From NCBI GenBank assembly GCA_001189345.1, contig LFKV01000009.1, positions 1 through 64,000 on the forward strand: a DNA stretch of 64,000 bases. The letters run 5' to 3'. The notes beneath the pieces were generated by a model. It ran no database searches, was not told where the DNA came from, and was given only the letters and a program-made list of their open reading frames with translations. The number at the start of each line of letters is the position of its first letter. Position 1 is the stretch's first letter. Both the position numbers and the translations under genes were made by a program. The DNA is from Candidatus Paraburkholderia kirkii (GTDB taxonomy: Bacteria; Pseudomonadota; Gammaproteobacteria; Burkholderiales; Burkholderiaceae). Positions 29,090 to 37,589 of the stretch are shown piece after piece.

Positions 29090-30280
29090 TCACGCGACGA
29101 CGCGCTCGAACGCCGCCGCGAGCCCCTGCCCGCCGCCGATGCACATCGTCTCGAGACCGTAGCGTCCGCCGCGGCGGTCGAGCTCGCGCAGCATCGTCGC
29201 GAAAATTCGCACGCCGGTCGCACCGACCGGATGGCCGAGCGCTGAGCGAAATGCCGGAGCCGTTCACGTTCAGACGCTCGTAATCAGCCGGCTCGAACCC
29301 CATGCCCGCCGTACACGCGAGCACCTGCGCGGCGAACGCCTCGTTCAGTTCGATCAGGTCGAGGTCCTTCAGCGCGAGGCCGGCACGACGCAGCGCGAGC
29401 TCGGTCGCCGGCACCGGGCCGATGCCCATCCGCTCGGGCTCGACGCCCGCGCCCGCCCACGCGAGAAGCCGCGCGAGCGGGCGCAGCCCGAGTGCGGCCG
29501 CCTTCTCCAGCGTCGTCACGACGCAGACGGCCGCGCCGTCGTTCTGTCCGCTCGCGTTACCCGCCGTCACGGTCGACTCCGCATCGATTTTCTGCCGGAC
29601 CGGCCGCAGCCCCGCGAGGTTTTCCATCGTCACGCCCGCACGCGGGTGTTCGTCCTGGTCGACGAATCTGGTGCCGCCTTTTTCCTTCACTTCCACCGGC
29701 ACGATCTCGTCTTTGAAGCGCCCGGACGCGTGCGCCGCGACCGCGCGCCTGTGCGATCGATACGCGAGCTGGTCCTGCGCGTCGCGCGTGATCCCGTATT
29801 CGCGGCGCAGATTCTCCGCGGTTTCGAGCATCCCCCCTTCGACCGGATGATGCCGGCCGCCTGACGTGATGCGGCCGCGCGCAGTCCGCCCCAGCGCGCG
29901 CCGAGCACGTAATGCTCGGCCTGGCTCATGCTCTCCGCACCGCCCGCGAGCACGAGCTCCGCTGCGCCATTCTGTATCCGCATTGCCGCGTCGATGACCG
30001 CTTGCAGGCCCGAGCCGCAGCGCCGGTCGATCTGCAGGCCCGGCACGCGAATGCCGAGACCGGCATCGAGGCCGGCGACACGTCCGATGGCCGGCGCCTC
30101 TCCGTTCGGGTAGCACTGACCGAAGATCACGTCGTCGATCGCGGCGGGATCGAGCGCGGTGCGCCGCACCAGTTCGCGGATTACCGTCTCGGCCAGCGTC
30201 GCGGCCGGAATGTCGCGAAATACGCCGCCATAACGCCCCACCGGCGTACGTACCGGCTCACAGATCACTGCTTGTCTCAT
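29090..30280 (-). pseudogene. Acetyl-CoA acyltransferase (thiolase), frameshifted
   Basis: A thiolase gene begins at the ATG at 30280 (MRQAVICEPVRTPVGRYGG). It has the active-site Cys region LQIDRRCGSGLQAVIDAA and GGAESMSQAEHYVLGARWGG. Near 29870 the frame changes and some residues are missing. It resumes with GGRHHPVEGGMLETAENLRR, TAGNASGQNDGAAV and LIELNEAFAAQVLA. A second shift near 29250 moves the C-terminal [12 protein letters not shown] region to another frame. It heads the decaying acyl-CoA operon at its downstream end. It is expected to be non-functional. Confidence 0.85.
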
Positions 30281-30351
30281 GAAAACCTCGCTTCGATTGA
30301 ATGGTCCGACCCGCTCGGCAAATACCGGCTCATACGTCGGATCCACACCCG

Positions 30352-31474
30352 TCAGATCACGCCTTTCTCCCGCAGCGCCGCGATCTCTCCCGCACCGAGC
30401 TCGAGCAGCCGTCCGTAGATTTCGTCATTGGCCACGCCCAGCGTCATCGTCGGCCGGTCGAACTGCGAGAGTGTGGCCGAAAAGCGGATCGGCAGACCCA
30501 TGCCCACCGCTTCCACTTCGCCATGAGGGATGGCTGAGCTGCATCAGCGCGCCGCTGTCGTGCAGTCGACGGTCCTGCAACACCTCGGCGGGCATGCGCA
30601 CGGCGGCGCAAGGCACGCCGCGGGTCTCGAGCAGCTCGCGCACGACACTCCATCAATGTGCGCATCCACTCCGGCTGAAACGCAACGATCGCCACATTAC
30701 CATCCCGAGTCGGATACACGCCGAACGGCGCAAGGCGATCGTGAAAGTTGCCGCTGCGGGCCGGATAGCCCGCCCGCCCCATGACATCGAAATGCTCCTC
30801 CGCGACCCAGGACGCCAGGCAGTCCAGCATCGACACCTACACGTGCTGTCCCCTCGCCTGTTCGTCCGCGGTGGATGAGCGCAGCCAGGATGCCGTTGAC
30901 TGCGTACATCGGCGCGAGCAGATCGGCGATCGGCAGGCCGCAACGTGTGGGCGGGCCGTCCGCGAATCCGGTCACCTCCATCAGGCCGCTGAGCGCCTGG
31001 ACGATGATGTCCATGCCCTTGAGCCCGGGGAATGCGCTGGGTTCGCCCATCGCCTTCACCGAGCCGTAGACCACGCGCGGATTGCGTTGCCGCACGCGCG
31101 CGTAGTCCACGCCCAGCCTGGCGGTCGTGCCCTCGCTGAAGTTCTCGATGACCACGTCCGATTTATCGACGAGTTGCATGAAGAGTTCTCGCTCCTCTTC
31201 GGACTTTAGGTCCAGCGTGATGCTTTTTCTTGTTTCGGGCCCGATTCAGGATGGTTAGAGAAACGTCTTCGCCCTCCCGACGGCCGAAGTGGATTCCCTG
31301 TGCTCCGACGAACGGCGGGTTGGTGCGCGCAATGTTGCCTCCGCCGGGCGCCTCGACGCGAATGACTTCCGCGCCCAGCCCGCCGAGTATCATCGAGCCG
31401 TAGGGTCCGGCAAGTGCCACGGTCAGATCCAGAACCCGAACTCCATCGAGCGGCCGCGCCTGATTGGTTGCCAA
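30352..31474 (-). pseudogene. CaiB/BaiF family (class III) CoA-transferase, frameshifted
   Basis: A TTG start at 31474 sits 8 bp after AAGGAG. The N-terminus RPLDGVRVLDLTVALAGPYG and EVIRVEAPGGG are family hallmarks. The frame breaks near 31190 and continues with SDVVIENFSEGTTARLG, VVYGSVKAMGEPSAFPGLKG and MDIIVQALSGLMEVTG, including the catalytic-Asp region. Further breaks lie near 30800 and 30530, before WVAEEHFDVMGRAGYPARSG and a C-terminal piece ending KGVI. At least three lesions make a functional protein unlikely. Family members move CoA between organic acids. Confidence 0.82.
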
Positions 31475-31646
31475 CTCTGTCTCCTTTCCTGCAAGTACGA
31501 CCACGATCGGCCGCAGGCGCTCGACGTCTTCGCCGGGTGTCACCGAATTTCTATCCGTCGGCCGGATCATTCCGTCGCCGGCCGACATCCTGGAAGGACC
31601 GCGAACTTATCTTCGACTGGTCCGCCGCTGGCTGAGCGGCTCCGGA

Positions 31647-32099
31647 TCACTTCGGCCTGAGCATCATCAGGCCGGTACGCACGGCCGTACAGACCTCCTC
31701 GTCCCGCTGGTTGAGCGCGACATGACGGAATACGACGATGCCCGAGTCGTTGCGGCTCTTCGAGAGACGCGCGCTGACAATCTCGGTTCGCACGCGAATC
31801 GTGTCGCCGTGAAAGGTCGGCTTCGGAAACTTGATTTCCTGAAAACCGAGATTGCCGAGGGTCGTGCCCAGCGTGGTCTCGTACACCGTGATCCCCGCTA
31901 CCAGCGCCAGCAGGAACATGCTGTTGACGAGACGCTGCCCATAGATGGAATTCTTGCTGTACTCGGCGTCGATATGCAGAGGGGCGCAGTTGTAGGTCAT
32001 CGCGGAAAACAGCACGTTGTCCGTCTCCGTCACGGTGCGACGGATCGCGTGCTCCACCACCAGGCCCTCGCGGCAATCCTCGAAATAAAGTCCGGCCAT
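31647..32099 (-). CDS. MaoC-like acyl-CoA hydratase
   Basis: This is a 150-residue single hot-dog (R)-specific enoyl-CoA hydratase-like protein. It shows VTETDNVLFSAMTYNCAPLH, IDAEYSKNSIYGQRLVNSMF and TLGNLGFQEIKFPKPTFHGD. I chose the ATG at 32099 after a GGGAG site. It is the one intact frame in the operon. Its neighbours are a class III CoA-transferase and a CitE-like lyase; that trio also occurs in itaconate/mesaconate-type pathways (CoA transferase, hydratase, lyase). The substrate here is unknown. Confidence 0.8.
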   Translation of the reverse strand: MAGLYFEDCREGLVVEHAIRRTVTETDNVLFSAMTYNCAPLHIDAEYSKNSIYGQRLVNSMFLLALVAGITVYETTLGTTLGNLGFQEIKFPKPTFHGDTIRVRTEIVSARLSKSRNDSGIVVFRHVALNQRDEEVCTAVRTGLMMLRPK

Positions 32100-32117
32100 T
32101 CGTTCGTCTCCCTTCAA

Positions 32118-32988
32118 TCAGTTGTCAAGCGATTTCGCACGCGCAACGATCTCTTGCGCGGTCTTGACGTGCGCAATGTCGATGTGCTCTCCGTCATAGA
32201 TGCAGGATGCACGGCCGTTGGCCTGGGCCTGCTCGAGCGCGGCAATCATGCCCTCCGTAGTAGGCGACTTCCTCCCGCGAAGGACTGTAGACTTCGTTGA
32301 TCGTCGCCACGTTGGAAGGATGCAGGGCCAACTCGCCGGACATGCCGAGGTTGCGATCGAGCAGCGACGATTTCCGCAGGCCGTCCAGGTCCTTCACCTG
32401 CTGCCACACTCCGCCGATTGCCGGCGGCACGCGCCGCCATCACGGCGCGCGACTTGAAATAGAGGCTTTCGCGGCCGTCCGGCGTCCACACGTAGCCGAG
32501 CGCGCGCGCCACATCCGCGTTCTTCGCGGTCGCGCCTACACGTTCGCGCTTTGCAATCTCATGAGCGAGTTCGAGCGAACGCGCGGTCTCGAGCAGCGGT
32601 ATGAGGCGCGTCGAACCCAGCGCGGTTCCATTGCGGAACTCCGCTTCGGACAGCATCATCGATACGCAGTTGATGTCCTCGGGCCCGATCGGTTTCGAGA
32701 TCACGATGCCCTCGACATGCAGGCCGACCACCGCAAGAATGTCGTCGAAATCATAGAGATACGGGCTACGGTTGATGCGCACGAACACACGTTGGCCCTG
32801 TTCGGCCAGCCATGCCAGTTTCGAGCAACGACGCCCCGCGTCTCGACCTTCAAATTCACAGGTACGCTGTCTTCGAGATCCAGGATCAGCGCATCTGCTT
32901 TCGCGGCGATCGACTTCTCGATCCAGTAGGGTTTGTTGCCCGGAACGAACAGCAGTGATCTGGCCGGTTTCATGGCGTTCGTACTCAC
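32118..32988 (-). pseudogene. HpcH/HpaI (CitE-like) CoA-ester lyase, frameshifted
   Basis: A GTG start at 32988 follows AAGGAG. The N-terminus KPARSLLFVPGNKPYWIEKS and ALILDLEDSVP match citrate-lyase-beta-type proteins. Near 32820 the frame shifts and continues as FVRINRSPYLYDFDDILAVV and IPLLETARSLELAHEIA. Another shift near 32430 leads to LDRNLGMSGELALHPSNVAT, and one near 32250 to the end. Members cleave malyl-, citramalyl- or beta-methylmalyl-CoA. It is probably dead. Confidence 0.8.
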
Positions 32989-33057
32989 ATGTATCTCCTT
33001 GTTGCCTGATTCATTCACAGAAAAATTGGCCGGATTGCCGAATGCAGATCGACACCC

Positions 33058-33420
33058 TTACTTCATGTGGCCGCGGAAGTCGGGGAAACGCTTCTCGAGG
33101 AACGCGCCAACGCCTTCACGCGACTCGTCGGTGTCGTACATGCAGGACACGGTCTGCATACCCATCCAGCCGATCGTGCCTCGTCCCGCGTACTGGCCGT
33201 CGTGTGCGCTCTGGTCGCCACCCGTGCAGAACGCCTTGCCGCCCGTCCCGGTCAGCACGGTCACACCGACCTCGCGATCCCGGCCTGCGCGGGTCATCGC
33301 GTCGATCAATTCGTCCACGGCTTGCGCACGCCTCGCATTCATGACCTTCGGACGGTTGATCGCGATCGTGGCGACGCGTCCGCGGACTTCCAGAACGATG
33401 TCCTCGTATCGATGGCTCAT
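33058..33420 (-). pseudogene. Enoyl-CoA hydratase/BadI-like protein with a large in-frame internal deletion
   Basis: The N-terminus has MSHRYEDIVLEVRGRVATIA, GKAFCTGGDQSAHDGQYAGR and GTIG, which resemble 2-ketocyclohexanecarboxyl-CoA hydrolase (BadI) and MenB. It then jumps directly to a C-terminal YDTDESREGVGAFLEKRFPD. A crotonase is about 260 residues; this frame has 120, so roughly 140 residues, including the second oxyanion-hole loop and catalytic region, are missing without loss of frame. The start overlaps the stop of the upstream ligase gene (ATGA). Confidence 0.8.
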
Positions 33421-34130
33421 GCGCGATCCCGAGCGCTGGAGAGTCCGAGTTCGTTCGCTCGCCGGGTGATGGCGCCGAGCGCTTCGGGATTGGCCAGCGA
33501 AGAGAGATCGCCCGCCGAGAGGCACAGCCACGCCGCGCGAACGGCACGGCGCATGATTTTCATGTTGCGCGTCTTCGGCAGATCGTCGACGAACAGCACG
33601 TCCGATGGACGGAACGCCTTACCCAGCCCGGTAACGACAGCATCGCTCAGGACCTTCGCGACTTCGGCGCCGGGCTCGATGTCGGGCATCAGCGTGACCA
33701 CAAGCCCCACTGTCTCGCCTTTGACCGTATCAGGCACGCCGATCGCCGCGGCTTCGGCCACGCGACCGGTAGCCATGACGAGGGTCTCGATCTCCGCGGG
33801 CCCGGTGCGCTTTCCAGCCACCTTCAGAGTTTCCAGCCACCTTCAGAGTGTCGTCGGAGCGCCCGAGCACGTACCAGAAACCATCCTCATCGATGGCAGC
33901 GGGATCGCCGTGCCGCCATAGAACCGGCGTCTGGCCCCAGTAGCTGCTCAGATAGCGCGTGTCGTCGTGCCAGAGCCCACGCGTCAGCCCGATCGACGGG
34001 ACACGCAACGCCAGTTCCCCGACACCACCCGTTCCAACCGATCGACCGTGTTCGTCCACGACGTCAGCACCCATGCCGGGAAAGGGTCCGGCGAACGCGC
34101 ACGGTTTGAGCGGATGGATCACGGTGCCGC
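33417..34130 (-). pseudogene. AMP-dependent acyl-CoA ligase, C-terminal part, cut off by IS3
   Basis: The remaining part of an acyl-CoA synthetase shows GMGADVVDEHGRSVGTGGVG, WHDDTRYLSSYWGQTPVLWR, GFWYVLGRSDDTLKVAGN (adenylation A8-type hinge) and, in another frame, GPAEIETLVMATGRVAEAAA and FVDDLPKTRNMKIMRRAVRA with the catalytic Lys region. The two frames are separated by a 19-bp tandem duplication at 33812-33849. The N-terminal adenylate-forming half was removed by the IS3 copy at 34131. The gene is dead. Confidence 0.82.
33812..33849. repeat. 19-bp perfect tandem duplication in the ligase remnant
   Basis: The unit TTCCAGCCACCTTCAGAGT occurs at 33812-33830 and 33831-33849. Nineteen is not a multiple of three, so it alone breaks the acyl-CoA ligase frame. 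Confidence 0.92.
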
Positions 34131-34194
34131 TGGGCCGTCCCCCGCAAAAGCCGGACATGCGGTGACGCTTAAATTTTGAGGTAGTCTTCTGCCT

Positions 34195-34437
34195 ATGTTT
34201 AAGCCTAGTCACAACGTGGAACCTCTAGAAGTTCTGACCCAGCCGGAGCAGCGCTGCCGGCGTTCGGTTGAAGAGAAACTAGCGATAGTTCGCGAGACTT
34301 TCGGGCCCGGTACAACGGTCTCTGGCGTCGCTCGCCGACATCAAGTGAATGCCAACCAAGTCTTCGGCTGGCGCAAGCTCTATCAGGACGAGAGCCTATC
34401 GGTGGTCTGCCGGCGAGCACGTGGTGCCGGCATCTGA
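34195..34437 (+). CDS. IS3-family OrfA (copy 3), frameshifted
   Basis: This 80-residue product carries the HTH domain ([40 protein letters not shown]). After SLSVV the frame runs into CRRARGAGI and stops. The expected continuation ([20 protein letters not shown] and the leucine-rich [16 protein letters not shown]) lies in the next frame, which is fused to orfB. A small indel near 34400-34410 has therefore split OrfA. Confidence 0.75.
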   Translation: MFKPSHNVEPLEVLTQPEQRCRRSVEEKLAIVRETFGPGTTVSGVARRHQVNANQVFGWRKLYQDESLSVVCRRARGAGI

Positions 34438-35446
34438 CCTAGCCGAAGCAATGAAGCAGATTCGCGAGCTGCAGCGATTGCTAGGAAAGAAGACAATGGA
34501 GGTAGAAATCCTCCGTGAAGCAGTGGAGTATGGTCGAACAAAAAAATTGACTGCGCTCACCATTGCTGCCGGGGGACGACCGTTGAAGACGGTCTGTGAA
34601 GTCCTGGGGGTGTCGCGCTCGAATCTCGCAGTCAAGTCGAAGCGGCCGGCTGACTGGGTCGACCGGCGCAAGATGCCCGTGCTCGACGACACGGCGCTTG
34701 TCGCCGAACTTCATGAGTTGTTAGGCGACGCGCCGACGTATGGATACCGAGGTGCTTGGGCGTTGCTGAGGCGAAGCCGGGACATGCTGGCTCAACCGCG
34801 AGTAAATGCAAAGCGCGTGTATCGCGTGATGCGTCGCCACGGCCTGCTGCTTGAACATCGCCCTCGGCACGCCTCGTCTACGCGTCGGCATGACGGCAAG
34901 GTCGCGGTGGATAGCAGCAACATGCGCTGGTGCTCGGATGGCTTCGAATTCCGCTGCGATGCCGGTGTCCCATTGCGTGTCGTCTTCGCACTCGACTGTT
35001 GCGACCGCGAAGCCATGAGTTGGGCCGCGAGCACAGGCGGTTACACTGGCGATATGGTGCGTGACGTCATGCTTCAAGCCGTCGAGAACCGCTTCACCGG
35101 CGCGTTGAAGGCCGAAAGGGAAGTCGAGTGGTTAAGCGACAATGGTTCCTGCTACATTGCCGATGACACATTGAAGTTCTCTCGAAAAATCGGACTGAAG
35201 CCAGTAACGACACCCGTCAGAAGTCCGCAAAGCAACGGGATGGCCGAGAGCTTCGTTAAAACGATAAAGCGTGATTACGAAACGATAAAGCGTGATTACG
35301 TTTCGTGGATGCCGAAACCCGACGCCAGGACGGCGCTGCAAAATCTGGCCATCGCGTTCGACCACGATAACGAGTCACACCCGCACAGCGCCCTTAAATA
35401 CCGCTCGCCGCGCGAGTTTCGTCGGCAAGCAAATCCTCCAACCTAA
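34349..35446 (+). CDS. IS3-family transposase OrfB with the OrfA C-terminus fused in frame (copy 3)
   Basis: The open frame of 365 codons starts formally at 34349, but its first 16 or so residues are out of frame with OrfA. From RWSAGEHVV it contains the OrfA leucine-zipper-like segment, then passes through the A7 run without a shift into OrfB. All DDE motifs are intact ([26 protein letters not shown]), with the seven-residue tandem duplication shared with copy 1. It may be the source of transposase for the deleted copies only if a related intact copy exists elsewhere. Confidence 0.8.
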   Translation: MPTKSSAGASSIRTRAYRWSAGEHVVPASDLAEAMKQIRELQRLLGKKTMEVEILREAVEYGRTKKLTALTIAAGGRPLKTVCEVLGVSRSNLAVKSKRPADWVDRRKMPVLDDTALVAELHELLGDAPTYGYRGAWALLRRSRDMLAQPRVNAKRVYRVMRRHGLLLEHRPRHASSTRRHDGKVAVDSSNMRWCSDGFEFRCDAGVPLRVVFALDCCDREAMSWAASTGGYTGDMVRDVMLQAVENRFTGALKAEREVEWLSDNGSCYIADDTLKFSRKIGLKPVTTPVRSPQSNGMAESFVKTIKRDYETIKRDYVSWMPKPDARTALQNLAIAFDHDNESHPHSALKYRSPREFRRQANPPT

Positions 35447-35483
35447 GCGGGACCGGCTGTCCGGTTATGCGGGGACAAGTCCA

Positions 35484-35698
35484 CAAGTCCTACGGGGTCA
35501 GATTATTAACTCATACAGTTTAAATTTCACTCAGATTTAAGCTAAAGTTGCATCACTTCCCGCCGTGGCGCCATCGGATTTGAACGTTCTGGGAAAAATT
35601 CCGATTTCCGGCTGAACATTGATTCGCTCTGTCATTAGCGATACCCTTACACCTTTAATGGTCGTCGGATCTCGGTTCAACGCGGAGACAATCGTTTC
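35484..35698. other. Spacer between IS3 copy 3 and the RNase gene
   Basis: This A+T-rich 215-bp stretch presumably carries the promoter of the RNase-barstar pair. A minus-strand frame ends here (TIKGVRVSLMTERINVQPEI, then GIFPRTFKS), with protein-like composition in its last 45 codons. It has no recognised family and may be a gene 3' remnant. Nothing else is supported. Confidence 0.35.
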
Positions 35699-36169
35699 GT
35701 GAAGCGCGCGTGGGTTCTTTCCTGCATCCTTGGCTTGAGCGTCGTTCTGAGTGTATGCGGCAAGGAGGAACCGCCGAGCCGCACTCAGGCGCCGGTTCAA
35801 CCAGCCGAAGCGGTTCAGCAAGCGCAGGCAGGGCAGCCGGCCGCGACCGGCAGGCAAACTCCGGACGGCCTGCCTGCCGTCCAGATCGCACAATTGCCCA
35901 CGCAGGCGGTCGCGACACTACGGCTGATCGAAGCGGGCGGCCCTTTCCCTTACGAGAAGGACGGCGTCGTATTCGGCAATCGCGAGCGTTTGCTGCCGCG
36001 GCATCCACGCGGCTACTACCACGAATACACCGTTCCCACTCCTCGCGCGAGGGATCGCGGCGCGCGCCGGATCATATGCGGCGGGCCGAAGCGGCAGATC
36101 GGCGACTGCTACTACACGGACGACCATTACGCCAGTTTCAAACGCATTGCGGATCAACCACGGGATTAA
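35699..36169 (+). CDS. Secreted guanyl-specific ribonuclease (RNase Sa/barnase family)
   Basis: This 156-residue exported RNase starts at a GTG. An N-terminal signal sequence (MKRAWVLSCILGLSVVLSVC) is followed by a Pro/Gln/Ala-rich linker (about 25-60) and a microbial RNase N1/T1 domain (about 62-156). The domain shows GPFPYEKDGVVFGNRERLLP, YYHEYTVPTPRARDRGARRI and DDHYASFKRI. The catalytic Glu (HEYTV), Arg (RGARRI) and His (DHYASF) of RNase Sa are all present. CGGPKRQIGDC adds a likely disulfide. The barstar gene follows after 4 bp. Confidence 0.9.
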   Translation: MKRAWVLSCILGLSVVLSVCGKEEPPSRTQAPVQPAEAVQQAQAGQPAATGRQTPDGLPAVQIAQLPTQAVATLRLIEAGGPFPYEKDGVVFGNRERLLPRHPRGYYHEYTVPTPRARDRGARRIICGGPKRQIGDCYYTDDHYASFKRIADQPRD

Positions 36170-36173
36170 CGGC

Positions 36174-36737
36174 ATGAGCGACAACATCTACGCGCACGAT
36201 CACAGCGTCGCGAGTGATCTTTTCGCCACCGGCGATGGCAACCTGTTTCAGCGAGTATTGCGGCTACGCATGACAGAACACGACAACAGACCCGACGACG
36301 AGACCAGGCCCGAGGAGTCCCATCCGCAAGAGGATCCGGAATCGCTGTTCGCCACCGTGCGGCCGAACATCGTCCAGTCGATTCGCGCATTTCGGGTGCA
36401 GGATCTGGCCGACGAGGCCAACCGCCTCGGCCAGCATTTTCTCTATGCGTATCTCGGCCAGGCGCAGAGCAAGCAGGAAGTGCTGGAGACGATCGCCACG
36501 TCTTTCCTCTTTCCCAAGCATTTCGGCAAGAACTACGACGCACTCTACGATTCGCTCACCGATCTCGTCCACAAGGCGGGTTCGCAGCCGGGCTTCGTGA
36601 TCGTGCTGGAGCAGATCCCGATCGCGCAGAAGTTCGACAAGGAAGGGCGCGAGGTGCTGCTCGACGTCTTCCGCGACGCCGCGGAATTCTGGGCGGAGCG
36701 GCGCGTGGCCTTCCGCGTGTTTTACTCGTTCGTCTGA
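36174..36737 (+). CDS. Barstar-family ribonuclease inhibitor
   Basis: The 187-residue cytoplasmic protein should neutralise the RNase encoded just upstream. The barstar domain (about residues 90-187) includes SFLFPKHFGKNYDALYDSLT and DLVHKAGSQPGFVIVLE. The NYDALYDSLTDL segment corresponds to the inhibitory helix that blocks the RNase active site. An N-terminal extension of about 90 residues is acidic and variable. The ATG at 36174 is preferred because it lies just after the RNase stop; an upstream in-frame ATG at 36147 overlaps it. Confidence 0.9.
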   Translation: MSDNIYAHDHSVASDLFATGDGNLFQRVLRLRMTEHDNRPDDETRPEESHPQEDPESLFATVRPNIVQSIRAFRVQDLADEANRLGQHFLYAYLGQAQSKQEVLETIATSFLFPKHFGKNYDALYDSLTDLVHKAGSQPGFVIVLEQIPIAQKFDKEGREVLLDVFRDAAEFWAERRVAFRVFYSFV

Positions 36738-36778
36738 GCCGCCGGCGCGAGCGCGCCGGCTTCGATCAGGAAGCAATG

Positions 36779-36833
36779 AAACAGCCCGATGGGCGCGTCT
36801 GCAAGGCGCGTCCATCGGGCTGTTTTCGTTTTT
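36779..36833. terminator. Bidirectional terminator between barstar and rsmE
   Basis: The long arms AACAGCCCGATGG and CCATCGGGCTGTT are extended by further pairing (GCGCG/CGCGC-like), with T-rich DNA to the right. It separates convergent genes. Confidence 0.85.
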
Positions 36834-36859
36834 ACAAGATCGTTGCATGCCGGGGCGCG

Positions 36860-37523
36860 TCACCAGCCGCCCCAGCGGGCGGCGAGCGCCGCGAGCACGG
36901 CGATGCCCGCCGTCTCCGTGCGCAACACGCGCGGACCGAGCCCGAGCGCCGAGAATCCGGCATCGATGGCCGCGTCTTCCTCCGCCGGAGAGAAGACCGC
37001 TTCGGGGCCGATCAGCAGCGTGACCGGCCCGCGCAGCGGATCGGCGGGCAGGGCGGCAAAATCACCTCAGCGCGCGGCGGCGCGACTTCCGGCACGCGAT
37101 TGCGCCCGCACTGCTCGCACGCCGCGCGCGTGAGCGCCTGCCAGTGCGCCTGGCGCCGCAGCGCCCGGTCGGCCCGCCAGACGCACGACCGCGCTCGGCG
37201 GTAATCGGCGCGATGCCCATCACGCCGAGTTCCACCGCCTTCTCGATGAGCCAGTCCATCTTGTCGCCGCCCGCCACGCCTTGCGCGAGCGTCATGCGGT
37301 AGGGCGGCTCGGCCTCGCGGTCGCTGTGCGCGTCGACGCGCGCCGTCGCCGCGCGCTTCGCGATATCGACGAGCTCGCCGCGATATTCGCCGCCGGCGCC
37401 GTCGAAGAGGGTGATCGTATCGCCCGTCTGCAGGCGCAGGACGTGCACGTGGCGCACGACGTCGTCGGGGAGCGTGAGAGTCTGGCCCACGGAAAGCGGG
37501 CCGTCAACATGAAAACGTGGCAT
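36860..37523 (-). pseudogene. rsmE: 16S rRNA (uracil-1498-N3)-methyltransferase, frameshifted
   Basis: The N-terminus MPRFHVDGPLSVGQTLTLPD and the SPOUT-domain entry GVAGGDKMDWLIEKAVELGV, GIAPITAER are clear. Near 37195 the frame is lost (RGRASGGPT instead of RSVVRL). The middle (RRQAHWQALTRAACEQCGRN, RVPEVAPPRA) and the end (LIGPEAVFSPAEEDAAIDAG, then RTETAGIAVLAALAARWGGW) lie in other frames, with another break near 37065. RsmE methylates U1498 and is dispensable in E. coli. Confidence 0.85.
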
Positions 37524-37589
37524 TGAGGGTCGATCGCGAACGTCCGGTCCGCGGATGGGGTTGATACCTGTCAGGAGATTCCGATGCGT

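Larger units (their letters stand above)
34131..35483 (+). mobile_element. IS3-family (IS2-group) element, copy 3, full length
   Basis: This 1353-bp element is the only copy here that keeps the orfA/orfB overlap. The left end starts TGGGCCGTCCCCCGCAAAAG and the right end finishes GGGGACAAGTCCA. The ends match IS2-type ends in layout (TGG start, GGACA core). A run of seven A at 34540-34546 is a possible -1 slippage site. The flanking pentamers (GCCGC and CAAGT) differ, so there is no target duplication, consistent with a deletion of the ligase 5' half. Confidence 0.93.

Noticed and set aside
34540..34546. The A7 run as a programmed -1 frameshift site joining OrfA and OrfB
   Set aside because: In copy 3 the OrfA C-terminal frame already runs straight through the A7 into OrfB, so no shift is needed there. 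I mention the run only as a possible relic.
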